NCBI RefSeq assembly: GCF_025024155.1
Contig: NW_026251727.1
Span: 248,001 to 312,000 of the forward strand
Length of the DNA: 64,000 bases
Origin: Gamsiella multidivaricata
Lineage: Eukaryota; Mortierellomycota; Mortierellomycetes; Mortierellales; Mortierellaceae
Direction: 5' to 3'
Below are positions 10,743 through 21,006 of the stretch, piece by piece. Under the pieces are notes generated by a model. That model was not told the DNA's origin and did not search any database. It was given only the letters and a program-made list of their open reading frames with translations. The position numbers were made by a program, and so were the translations under genes. Numbering within the stretch: position 1 is the first letter of the stretch; each line of letters opens with the position of its first letter.

Positions 10743-12424
10743 ACAGCATTGTTATTATTATTATTACTACTATTATCATCATCATCGTCAGGAACAACCA
10801 TCATACTATCATACCATCCTTTGACATCAAATGGAATCAAATGCATTTTGTTGCATACTCTTATACAAATGGACCAAACAAAGTGCTCAGACTGTGCTAT
10901 GCCTGCAGCTCCCCCTCCCTTCTTCGCTGTGCAGCTGTCACCCTATAGACTGACAGGGGAAGAGGGCCCGCAAAATAGATTGGATCGGAGATTCATATTT
11001 GAATGTTCTCAGGAACACATGTATCACGTGGAGCTAGATTTAGATTTAATTTTCAAGGCGTCCGTTCGCCACGCGTAATTGCACAACTACGCGTAATTGA
11101 CGGTGCCCCACAAAAAAAGCAACTAAAAAAAAAACCAAAAAAAAACTGTACGTGGTAAAGGAAAAAGATATCGAAGATGAAGGGTGATAGAAATAGGTCT
11201 TGCTCACAAACCCTTTGTGCTCATTCGTTCTTTTGCGATGGAAAGTTGTAAAGGATGAAAAATACCGGAAAGAAGCTTCTGTGGAGGTTTGTGTGAGTGT
11301 TTTTTTTTTGGCCCTTTCGACCTTTCGAACGGCATATATATGTTTGTATTAATCCAGTGCTCAACATAAGGTCATATGGCTCTATTCGAGATTGCAGACA
11401 CAGACATGCTCTCGGCATGGACGGCCGTGGAATACACGCAGATCTATGAGCACCTGTCTTGTGTGTGCTATCACACTGCCAATAGTTTTTATTATTTTTT
11501 GTTTCGAGTTTCGAGAAGAGAGAGAGAGGGGGGGAAGGGTTCGCCCTTTTGGGCTTGGGATAGCAAAGTTCCGTGGAAGTGTCCAAATGGATAAAATCAA
11601 ATTAGCGAACAAAAGGACGCAAACGGGCTACCAAGGTAGGCAATCGCCAACCCCAAAGAGAGCTACTCGTCGTCGCCAAAGAGGAAAATGCGTGAAAATA
11701 ACAAATACAGCCGTGCGAATGAAGGTATCACAGCTATCAGAGGATCGACTGGAAAAAAGAAAAACGGAAAAACGGTAGTGAGTTCAACCCCGTTGGCCGA
11801 AGGTCTGGACTTGCACCAGAAAACGAAAACGATATAACAAGGGAAAACAGATATAAAAGGCCACCAGAAAGCACACAGGACCGTAGTACCTACACCTTCT
11901 TCCTATATATATCGCTCCCTCTTCCCCTCCCCCTCCGCCCCCAAAAAAAACTACTTCATCTTCCTATCTTCTTCCAGTCCCGCTCCAGTTCCCATCCCAG
12001 TCATCCGTTCGACCTTCCAGCGCCCTCGTCCGTATCTGTTTATCTGTCCGCCTGCCCGAAAAGGAACGAGATAGAACGTAAATCCAAACATCTGCCTCGT
12101 CCTCAGCCAAACAGCGACCAGCAACCAGGTACGCACATTTTCCGGCTGGTAAACCTGCCCTGTCGCCTTTGCATATATCGCAGAGGGATTTACTTGCTTC
12201 ATCCTCTACTGCCTGATAGTAACATCTACCCTTCTCACATCCTTCCTTTTTTCCATATAGTCTCATGCTTTCCACCTTGAACGCCGCTCTAGTCCAGTAA
12301 GGATCGTCTTCTCATTTTTCTTTTATCGCTATCGCCTCTGGCCACTTCACGCACATTAGCCTATTAACCCATTAACCCGTCTCTCTCTCGCCTTCTTGAC
12401 GTCTGGTTTAGATTCAACCATACC
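10743..12424. other. Intergenic region and carbonic anhydrase leader
   Basis: It starts with an imperfect ATT/ACT/ATC triplet microsatellite (about 10749-10788). It then runs through AT-rich DNA with A-runs and ends in a pyrimidine-rich leader (about 11890-12420) before the carbonic anhydrase ATG. A GGTACGC donor near 12127 and a GGTTTAG acceptor near 12412 could define a 5' UTR intron. No protein gene is supported. Confidence 0.5.
11853..11860 (+). promoter_or_regulatory. TATA box upstream of carbonic anhydrase
   Basis: TATAAAAG followed by GCC, about 570 bp upstream of the ATG, with a pyrimidine-rich tract starting roughly 40 bp downstream. This is a good consensus match, and it implies a long or spliced 5' leader. 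Confidence 0.45.
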
Positions 12425-13557
12425 ATGTCCTCCACATTAAACCCCCAGAGGACCACCACCACCACTACTGCCGAGTCCACCACTATCACGACCGACACCT
12501 GCGTCGTCCCTAACATCGCCACCCAAGTTCAGGCTCTCCAAATCAAAACCACAGCCTCCAGTGCTTCAAGTTCCGATGAAAAGAACAGCCACCACCATCA
12601 TCACCTTCTCCACAAGTACAGGAGCAGCGACGAAGAGCCCGATGGGGACGAGGACGAGGACGAGGAGGACGATGATGCCTGCTGTCCAAGATCCCCTGTA
12701 ACCTTCGGGCCCAGTCCTACAGTCGGAGTCGACCATAACCTATCCCGTCTGCTCAAGAACAATCGCATGTGGTCCAAAGCCATCCGTGAACGCCAGCCTG
12801 ATTTCTTTGAGAAGGGCTCGAAGGGTCAGCAGCCCAAGGTTTTCTGGATCGGTTGCTCAGATTCGCGTGTGCCTGAAAACGAACTCCTTCAGCTTGGTAG
12901 GGAACGAATTTTTTTTTTCTTTTTATTGGGGAGAAGGGAAGGCAGATAACGACGGACGACCCCCCCCCCACTGCGTCGTGTAATCAGTCCTCTCAAAACT
13001 AATCTCGGACCTTTACTTTATCATTGTCCCTTGAACCCATCCTTCCAGCCCCGGGTGAGGTCTTCACGCACCGCAACATCGCCAATGTCGTCGTCAGCAC
13101 AGACCTGAACTGTCTCTCCGTACTCCAGTACGCCGTCGATGTCCTTAAAGTTGAGCACGTCGTCGTCTGTGGCCATTATGGTTGTGGCGGTGTCGCTGCG
13201 GCCCTGGGTGATCACTCCTACGGACTCATTGACCACTGGCTCGCGAACATCAAGGAGGTCAAGCAACAGCATTTCCGCAATCTCGACACCATCAAGGACC
13301 AAGAAGAAAAGTGCCGAGCCCTTGTTGAGATCAATGCCCGGAATTCGGTCCTGACCGTGGCCAAATCGCCCATCATGAGAGCCGCTTGGGAGCGTGGACA
13401 GTCTGTCGAGATCATCGGTATGGTGTACGATATCCAGACCGGATTGCTCTCTGAGCTGGGGTACCACATCAAGAGCTCCGAGCAATTGGCCGAGCAACTG
13501 AAGGTGGACTCGGATACGCTGTTCGCGACTCGCAAGGGGATTACTCTGCAGCACTAG
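12425..13557 (+). CDS. Beta-class carbonic anhydrase
   Basis: It catalyses the interconversion of CO2 and bicarbonate using zinc. Two exons, 12425-12896 and 13049-13557, give 326 residues; the intron splits an Ala codon next to LAPGEVFTHRN. Zinc ligands are visible as Cys144 in CSDSR and His200/Cys203 in GHYGCGG, and Asp146-Arg148 form the usual dyad. The catalytic domain spans about 105-325. The first roughly 100 residues are a low-complexity extension: Thr-rich, then HHHHH, then an acidic run of about 15 Asp/Glu ending in ACC. This extension does not look like a mitochondrial presequence, so a cytosolic location is likely. A poly-T run sits just inside the intron. The function is secure; which fungal paralogue it is cannot be told here. 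Confidence 0.95.
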
Positions 13558-14333
13558 ATATTTCGGTACTAGAGTGTCATTTAGAGCCGATGCCCTCCCC
13601 TCCTCCTCTCTCACTCTTGATAGGCACCCCCCCCCCCCCCCCCCTCCCGACCTGTACACATACATACACACACACACCTTTCGCCCCTCTATATATAGCC
13701 ATTTGAAGAATAAATAGCCCAAAAATACAGAAGGATAATCATGGACTGGGGGGACACGTTTTTCTTAATAAGATCTGGGATGTGGTACACTGGAGAGAGA
13801 GAGAGAGAGAGAGAGAGAAAATGGGCAAAGTGACCGAACTCAAGATATCCCAAGATGCAGGCTCTTGACCAGATAATAATTTCCGCGCGCGTCGCACAAA
13901 AAAAAAAAAAACGATGAACGACACGATAGAGGAAAATAAATGGCCTTGCCGCTTCGCTTACACGTCTTATTACACACCCGCGGTAGTAGTGCATGCATAA
14001 GGTTTCAATCCTAATTCCTGCAACGTATTGTGCGATTGTGCATAAAGAGATGTAAACGAGCGACAGTGGAGGCAATGATGCCATGGCCGTCCTTTTTGGA
14101 CTTTTTTTTTCTTTCCTTAGCGCATGTCTGTTCTGCTAGTCGCGTCTTTCGAAGGGGAGTTTTTTTTTCTTTTCTTTATTACAATTTTTATTTACAATGA
14201 AGATATGGACTACTGGGAGGTCTATCAGCAAGAAGGGGAAAAAAAAAACTGTAACGATGTGTTGACCGTTCTTCCCTCTCCTGACCATGGGTCGAATCTT
14301 TTTTTTTTTTCTTTTCCTCTTTCGAACTACTGC
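13558..14333. other. Convergent spacer with microsatellites
   Basis: A 776-bp gap between the 3' ends of the carbonic anhydrase and LUD genes. It holds an 18-nt poly-C run (13627-13644), a CA-rich stretch, a (GA)13 tract and several poly-T runs. No gene is supported. Confidence 0.6.
13793..13818 (+). repeat. (GA)13 dinucleotide repeat
   Basis: An uninterrupted GA repeat in the 3' intergenic spacer. A simple microsatellite. Confidence 0.9.
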
Positions 14334-15400
14334 TTAATAACCAAGGGCCTCGTTGACGAGGATGACCTGGATGCGGTTGGCGTTGAAGGGACTGGCCTTG
14401 CGGATGACCTCGTAATGAGTCACACCCGAGGCCGGCAAACCGTACGCGATCCTCACTCGGGCACTCTCCAGAGGGAGAGCAAACTCATGCTGACGCTTCC
14501 AAGCCTCTTGCTCATCCTTCACGATCTTGTTCGACCCAGCAATGACGATAACGTTGGCCGCCCCGAACGCAACACCCCCGACCTTTGACCCGGACAAATC
14601 CCCGTGGGCCAAGTGACCGTCCTCGGTGACGGAGGCGACCGACGTCAGGTAGTAATCGACAGTCGAACCGATCGTGCGACGGAGCTCTGCCTGCTTGGCG
14701 GGATCCTTCTCTGCGATGATTTCGCCATGGACGTTCTTCCAGGGGGTCTGTCCCTTGATGTAGGTGATGAAGCCGATCTGTTGTCCGGGAAAAAAAAAAA
14801 AAAAAAGAAAAAAAAAAGGAAACAAAAGAAGAATTGATAATTGGATTAGTCTTTGTAACTGATCGGGGCGGATCGATCGGGCAGCAGGACATGGACGCCC
14901 ATCGAGCAATGACAAATCGAAGGGATGCCCCTTACCTCCTCCAGGGTGGTCGAGTGAGCGTTGTTAATCGAGGCGCCCTAAAAAATAAAAAAATAAAAAA
15001 AAAAAAGGCGAACAAAAAACCATACGAATCAGAACTTTGGCGTGTTTCACACACAGGCTGGAAAAAAAATATCCACTTCGTTCATAATGAGACTGAAACC
15101 GCGCGTGCGCGTCATTCTTTCTTTCATTCTTTCATTCTTTCTTCTTTCTTTTTTTTCTTTTTAGAAAGAGTCGCGACTTACAGCTGGGATCAAGTTCTTG
15201 AGGGCCTCAAAGGCATCGAGGCGACTGTTGACGACGTAGACCTTGAAGCCGTTGGCCTCAAGAGCAGCCTTCGCAGCATTGACGCGCGCTGCAGAGGCAG
15301 GCTTGGTGTAGTGGGACGAGGACAAGCCGGTGACCTGGTTGTCGTTCTTGATGAGCTCGGCCGCGGTCTCAGAAAGGTTGGTGTTCTGGAGAAGAGACAT
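14334..15400 (-). CDS. LUD-domain protein (LutC/YkgG family)
   Basis: The exons are 15400-15182, 14977-14936 and 14777-14334, all joined in phase 0 and encoding 234 residues. The middle exon is only 42 nt and encodes GASINNAHSTTLEE. Joined, the protein reads ...KNLIPAGASINNAHSTTLEEIGF..., typical of LUD domains. In bacteria these domains occur in the lactate-utilisation protein LutC and its relatives. Further family-like segments are TVDYYLTSVASVTEDGHLA, GAANVIVIAGSNKIV and ALPLESARVRIAYG. The protein is a stand-alone single domain with no signal peptide or membrane segment. No LutA- or LutB-like gene lies nearby, so the biochemical role in this fungus is open. A TATA element lies about 176 bp upstream on the minus strand. 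Confidence 0.85.
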
Positions 15401-16189
15401 GGTTAGCTAGTTGGTTGCTGTTGGAGGGGAGGGCGTGTGAAATGTGAAGGCGTTGGGGGGAAGATGGGTAACAAGCAATTGAGGTGTGTGCTGAAGTGTG
15501 TGTGCTGAGGTGTGAAGGATAAGAAGAACAAAAAAAAAAAGAGAGAGAGAGAAGGGGAGGAGGCAGACATGGTCGTTTTATACACACCAGACCCCATTGG
15601 AGGGGGCGGTCCAGAAAAGAAACGGTGTTGCTAGTCTAGTGTGTGAGTGTATCTGTGCTATCTTGACGCGGGATGATCGAAGACATCGCCCAGCAAGACA
15701 CACAGGGGGGCGCAAAAAAGCCACGGAACAAAAAAAGAAGAGCGCCACTGGAAATTTGTCATGAATGAGTCCATCCGCAACTCCAAAGACGACAGAGCAC
15801 AAAGCTGACACGACCGTCGCACCTTATTAACAATCCACACCTTATCCACCCATGTAAAGAAAAAAGAAAAAAAAGGCAATTGCCCAATGAATGCCTGACG
15901 TGATCAACTCTAGGCGGCGGACAAATATCGCCTCATACTGGTCGTTCGAGAGCCATAGTCCACATAATTTCTGCCAAAGCACATGGTCGTTTGCAACACA
16001 AAATACTGTCGTAAAGATACAAGAACGAACGCGTTTTTTTTTTTTTTTTTTCTTCATTGTAAAGTGGTTATGAGAGAAATGAGATAGATGTTGTATGGTT
16101 GTATTTGGGAGGGTCGGTTGATCATTAGATGTCTATGTTGGAAGGCGGCAAAAACAGTCGATGAGGGCAAAACGAGATATCGCAACACT
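15401..16189. other. Intergenic region between KGD2 and the LUD gene
   Basis: A 789-bp gap between two minus-strand genes. It contains the LUD promoter and the KGD2 3' UTR, with poly-A and poly-T runs near 15850 and 16035. No gene is seen. Confidence 0.6.
15576..15582 (-). promoter_or_regulatory. TATA box of the LUD gene
   Basis: TATAAAA on the minus strand, about 176 bp upstream of the LUD start codon. The leader between them is pyrimidine-rich on the coding strand. A consensus match in a plausible position. Confidence 0.45.
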
Positions 16190-16774
16190 CTAAACATCCA
16201 ACAGCAGGCGGACGGGATCCTCAATGACCTCCTTGAGCTTGACCAAGAACGTGGTGGCCTCACGTCCATCGATAATGCGGTGATCGTAGGTGAGGGCAAT
16301 GTACATCATAGGGCGGATCTCAACCTTGCCGTTGATGGCAACGGGTCTCTCCTTGATTGCGTGCATGCCCAAGATGGCACTCTGGGGCATGTTGATAATA
16401 GGCGTGCCCATCATCGAGCCAAAGACACCTCCGTTCGAAATAGTGAACGTACCGCCGCTCAAGTCCTCAATCGCGATCTGACCGTCGCGAGCCTTGGCAC
16501 CGTACTGGGCAATGGTCTTCTCGACCTCAACAAAGGAAAGGCTCTCAGCATTGCGGATGACGGGGGTGACAAGGCCCTTGGGGGTGGCAACAGCAACTGA
16601 GACATCGACGTAGTCGTTGTAGATGACGTTCTCACCCTCGATTCTTGCGTTAACAGCGGGCAGCTCCTTGAGAGCGTAGCACGATGCCTTCACAAATGCG
16701 GACATGAAGCCCAGCTTGACGTCGTGCTTCTTCAGGACAGCATCCTTGTAGGTAGCGCGAAGCTTCATCAGGTT

Positions 16775-16805
<31 letters not shown>

Positions 16806-18486
16806 GCGGCAGCGTTCTCCTGAGACTGCTTCAGACGTCTGGCGATGGTCTGGCGCATGCGGTTCATCTTGACGCTGCGCTCCTCGCGGCTGAAGGCGAC
16901 AGGTGCAGAGAAGGATTCGACAGCGGGGGCAGCAGCCGCAGGTTTTGAGGGAGCAGCCTCCTTCTTAGGCTCGACCTTCTTGGGTTCCTCCTTCTTGGGT
17001 TCCTCCTTCTTGGGTTCCTCCTTCTTGGGTTCCTCCTTCTTAGATGCCTCCTTCTTGGGCTCCTCCTTCTTGGTTTCTGCCTTGGGGGCAGCGCCTAGTA
17101 CGATGACTCAAAGGGTTAGTGATATGTTCCGGGACTGCTGCATTGATCGCAAACATACGCATAGCCACTGTGCTATGTACCTCCAGCAGGGGCATCTCCG
17201 AGCTCCAGCTTGAAGAGATCAGCGCCGACAGCGACGGTGTCTTCCTCCTTGGCGAACAGCTCGACAATGGTACCAGACTTGGGTGAGTTGACGGCAACAT
17301 CGACCTATGGACACAAGTGCAGAGGGGGATGGATTGTCAGCATCTGGCTCTGGACATACGCCGTGGTGCAGAGCTCGGACAGGCGGGAGATCGCTGCTGC
17401 AAAAGGAGACGGGACCATTCCCAGACATGCTTTTCTTCCCCTCTGATCCAGCAACATCGCTCTCTGTCCTCAATCTTTGTCTGCAGGGCTCCTCCTGTGC
17501 GGAACTTCCGTTTTCCCTCTGCCTTTGCGTGTATGTGTCCATACATCGGTTGCAGTACGCCTGCAGGACGTTCTCTCCATGAAGAGCGCGGGCTCAGATC
17601 AGGTAAATGGAATTCACGCCTTTTTGAAGATATTCCGCCCCCCCCCCCCCCCCCCCCCCCCCCCGCTTCGTCGCTGTAATAGATCAGCCTTGGAGTGCAT
17701 CTCCATTCGATTTCAGGCGTTGTGATTACCTTGTCAGTCTCGATCGTGGCAACCTCCTCATCCAGAGCAACAAAGTCGCCGACCTCTATTGACAGGACAG
17801 AACCCAATGTAGAACATACACTTTCCCTCAGATCAGTTTTCTTGCGATCAACACAATCCTGCATCTTCTCAATAATAATAATAATAATAATAAAAGCAAA
17901 CGTCGGGAAAAGGAGTTGGTTACGTACTCTTGTTCCATTGCTTCAAGGAACCCTCCGAGATCGAATCGGCCATATGGGGGACCTTGACAACATAGTCAGC
18001 TTCATAGGAAAAAGCATCGGATAAAAACAAGAAGGCATGGATCAATAATCGCGTTTCTTCGTCATTATGCGCTAGTATGTGCCGGGACGAAATCCTGCCT
18101 AGGTCATCAATGAACAGAGGAAAAGAGAAAAAAAAAGAAAAAAGAAGCATTGCAGCAACATACCATAATATCTGACCTGGGAGCGGTAAGGAGAGCTATT
18201 CGGGCGGCGAAACCAGCAATGGTTGTTTTTCACAATCAATGTCGTGTTCGTATTTTTTGAGAAGCATTGGCGACCATGCGGCGGATCAATCCAGCAGCCA
18301 ATTCAGGGCTGTTCCTTTTTACCTGAGGCGCTGAGTGGCGACAGCAGAGGCGGCAGCAGCGTTGATGGTCAATTGACGACGGGTGGTCTGGACAGCGAGG
18401 CCGGAGAGATGTGTGGAGGAGAGGGAGAGCGCAGCCAGGGGACGAGCCAGGCGGGCGACAGATTTTGAGCGCACAGCAGAGATCAT
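16190..18486 (-). CDS. KGD2: Dihydrolipoamide succinyltransferase, E2 of 2-oxoglutarate dehydrogenase
   Basis: This mitochondrial TCA-cycle enzyme transfers succinyl groups to CoA from a lipoyl arm. The exons are 18486-18323, 18171-18164, 17999-17928, 17785-17730, 17304-17181 and 17094-16190, giving 442 residues. Residues 1 to about 55 form a basic, Ser/Arg-rich mitochondrial presequence. The lipoyl domain starts at [20 protein letters not shown] and has the lipoylated lysine at 100 in ETDK, exactly at an exon end. A KKEEP-repeat linker (about 150-185) leads to the catalytic domain, which contains [27 protein letters not shown] and the active-site DHRIIDG (His413, Asp417). There is no E1/E3-binding domain, as is usual for this E2. 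Exon 2 is only 8 nt; a longer 13-nt version breaks phase. Confidence 0.93.
16981..17040 (+). repeat. 15-bp coding minisatellite (four perfect copies)
   Basis: The unit GGGTTCCTCCTTCTT is repeated four times without error, and degenerate copies flank it on both sides. On the minus strand it encodes the KKEEP pentapeptide repeat of the KGD2 interdomain linker. Confidence 0.95.
17638..17664 (+). repeat. 27-nt poly-C run inside a KGD2 intron
   Basis: 27 consecutive C on the plus strand, that is poly-G in the KGD2 pre-mRNA. It lies in the 425-bp intron that separates the lipoyl-lysine exon from the next exon. Its length is liable to sequencing error. Confidence 0.85.
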
Positions 18487-19962
18487 TGTGGGGTGTATGG
18501 GTGGTGGAGGAGGAGGAGGAGGAGTGTTATAGAGTGGAGCGGAGAGGGGAGAAGAGTGAGGTAGGGTAGGGCGGGAGGTGTTTTTTGGGGGAAACAGAAA
18601 AGAAAAGAGAGAGAGGAGGAGTATGGGGGAGGGATGGGAGGTTTAATTCGGGCTTCGAGTCATTTGTTTACTGGACGGCAGTACAAAAATATATATTTTC
18701 AGGGCTCCGCGCGAGAGATTGGAACCCATGGAAAGGACGAAGAGGGGCAACCAGGGCTGCTGTCCGGGAGGGGGGATGCTGGCTGCGGCGACAGTATCAG
18801 GATGGACACGGGAGATGGGGCAAGTGGGGGCTGGGACCAGCCTGGTGGCCCCGTCGCCCAGCCTCTCTACTCCCTGGTCTGCCCCACAACTCTCTGGACG
18901 CACTCTTTCCGCCGGCGGTGCGTGTGAAGAATGTGTCTCGATATGGAAAGAGGCCCGAAGAAGACCCTCTCTCGTCAAAAGACGTCACACCCCCCATCGA
19001 ACAGGGATCCATCCTAGGCCCATGTACTGTACACGCATGTAGAGGGCGCGTTATATCCTCACATCTCTAAATGGCCCCTCAGAAATGGCCGTCTCGGGAC
19101 GCGTCTTGCTTGTACAGCACCGTGTACATACGTCGCCATATTCACTGCTATGCACGTACGTTATCAGGTACATACGTTACCGTAGACAACCGTCCATAGC
19201 AAGGGCATGATCCTGCAACAGCATCCGCTGACCCATGCTCCTCCCCCCATTGATCTCCAGTGCCGATACGTAATGCCAGCTCCATACCATGCTTCCGCTA
19301 CTGTCGATTGCCATGGGTTGTTGTTGGTCCTGGTCCTGGTCCCGGTTCTGGTGCTGCTATTACTTGGCATAGGCGTAAACATATACGATGACAAAACACC
19401 CATAAAGGAACGTTCTCTTGATCCTGTTTCGTGTCGCGTTCCTTCTCCTTCTTTCTCTCTCGCTCCTCCCCTATCGTGCTGACAATGGCTAAAGTATCCA
19501 CCATCCTTTACAACAAAGCCTCGCATTGTTGTTATTTTGCTTCGCTCTTGCGGCTGTCTGGATCGAGCATGGTCACCGCATCTTCGCAGACAAGGAGAAA
19601 CAAGTTTCTCTTCCCCGTAGTCGCCCACCTGGTTGACGTCATATGTTGCTTTATCCGTAGCATCCTCTGGCTGGCTGTGTGTGGGTGTGGGTGTATACCT
19701 TTGGGCTCCCATAGTGTCCTCGAGAAGATGGATGTGGAGGGGTTTATTATAAAAACCAAGGAGAATCGTCTGATCCTCCCTCTCTCCCTTTCTTATTCTT
19801 CCACCTCTTGTACCCTCTCCATCAACTTCTTATTCTTGTTTGGAACCACACTTGACTTCACTGACGACTTCCTCTCTCTTCACTCCACACACCTCACATC
19901 CTCCAGCCAGCCCAGTGGATTCAGACTTGACTCTATTCGAATTATTTTGTATCCCCTCCGCA
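18487..19962. other. Divergent intergenic region
   Basis: About 1.5 kb between the KGD2 start and the small phospho-site-rich gene. It is purine-rich next to KGD2 and pyrimidine-rich near 19790-19960, which fits promoter and 5' UTR sequence. No supported gene. Confidence 0.55.
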
Positions 19963-20669
19963 ATGGCACCAGTTTCAGAACAGGTACACGGCAGAAATTG
20001 TTTCTATACAACAGCGTGTTTGTACCTCCAGGCACAAGGCACAAGGCACAGGCACAGACCAACGCTCGGAAAAAAATAATTCGCCCCAGATTGCTCACAC
20101 CCAACTATCCACTCACCTCTGCGTCTTTTTTTTTTTTTTTTTTTTCCGCCTTATCTTCCTCATACAAAGATGGCCATGACTCAGGACCAAACCATGAAGG
20201 ACGCGATCGCCTCGATAGCATCCCTCAGCAACGGTACCAGCTCGCCCGCCAAGAGAGCCCGTGGGGTCCATAGTCCCACACGATCCATCCAATCCGAGCG
20301 ACGGCCCTCCTTCTCCATCACACTGCCCCCCTCCTGCTCCAGGAGTAGCCTCATGAGCACCAGGTTCTTCTTGAACCAAGGCGAAGACAGCAACAGGACC
20401 CTCGAGCACATCGAACGAAGACCTAGTGTGCACTTTATCCCAGGTGAGGGTCCCTTTTTTTTATATTTTATATTTTATATATTCTTTTTTAAAGGTCATT
20501 CACGAGTGAGCCATAAATCCACTAACCAAGCACGCGTGCTCTAATGCCGAAAACAGACGAGGACGACAACCTGATGAACCACGAGGCGAGGCATGGTCTT
20601 CCAAGGACGCCCTATCCAACAACAGGAGAAGAGGAGGAACGGATCCAGAGCTCACTCTTCAAGCACTGA
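19963..20669 (+). CDS. Small basic protein rich in kinase consensus sites, unknown function
   Basis: The proposed exons are 19963-19983, 20170-20443 and 20557-20669, encoding 135 residues. The first exon (MAPVSEQ) joins at a weak AAAG acceptor after a strong poly-T tract; if it is wrong, translation would begin at the ATG at 20170 (MAMTQDQTMK). The second junction is well supported, and the last exon ends RTPYPTTGEEEERIQSSLFK. Visible motifs are two CDK-type sites (SPAKR, SPTRS), two basophilic RRPS motifs of PKA type and an acidic C-terminal stretch. The protein is predicted to be disordered, with no membrane segment. It resembles small cell-cycle or phosphatase regulators in composition only; I do not recognise a family. 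Confidence 0.65.
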
Positions 20670-21006
20670 TCCATTCCTCCACCGCTTTTGCTTTCCAACC
20701 GACCGACATCACCCATTCAACTCCCCCTCTCCCCTCAGCCTTCAGCTTTTTACTGTTCGCTCTCTTTCTGACCCAGAGTCAAGCAAACAGCTCTCGCGCT
20801 TTGTATATAGCGATGCCTCCTCAGTGTATATCTTCACCCTTCCCAAAATCGCAGCAGCCAGCTTCTTTTCTTTTTCTTCTGTATTTTATGTATACGTTTT
20901 TTAGTCAAAAATAAAAAAGTTGTGCATCAGCAGAAGGTACAAGGGGTATCAAATGGACAACAAACATAATGAAAAAAAGAAGAGACCCCTCCAACCGGGA
21001 GTACAA
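20670..21006. other. Convergent spacer
   Basis: A 337-bp gap between the 3' ends of the small phospho-site gene and TDG. It contains pyrimidine-rich sequence and A-runs near 20910-20980. I see nothing else. Confidence 0.55.
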
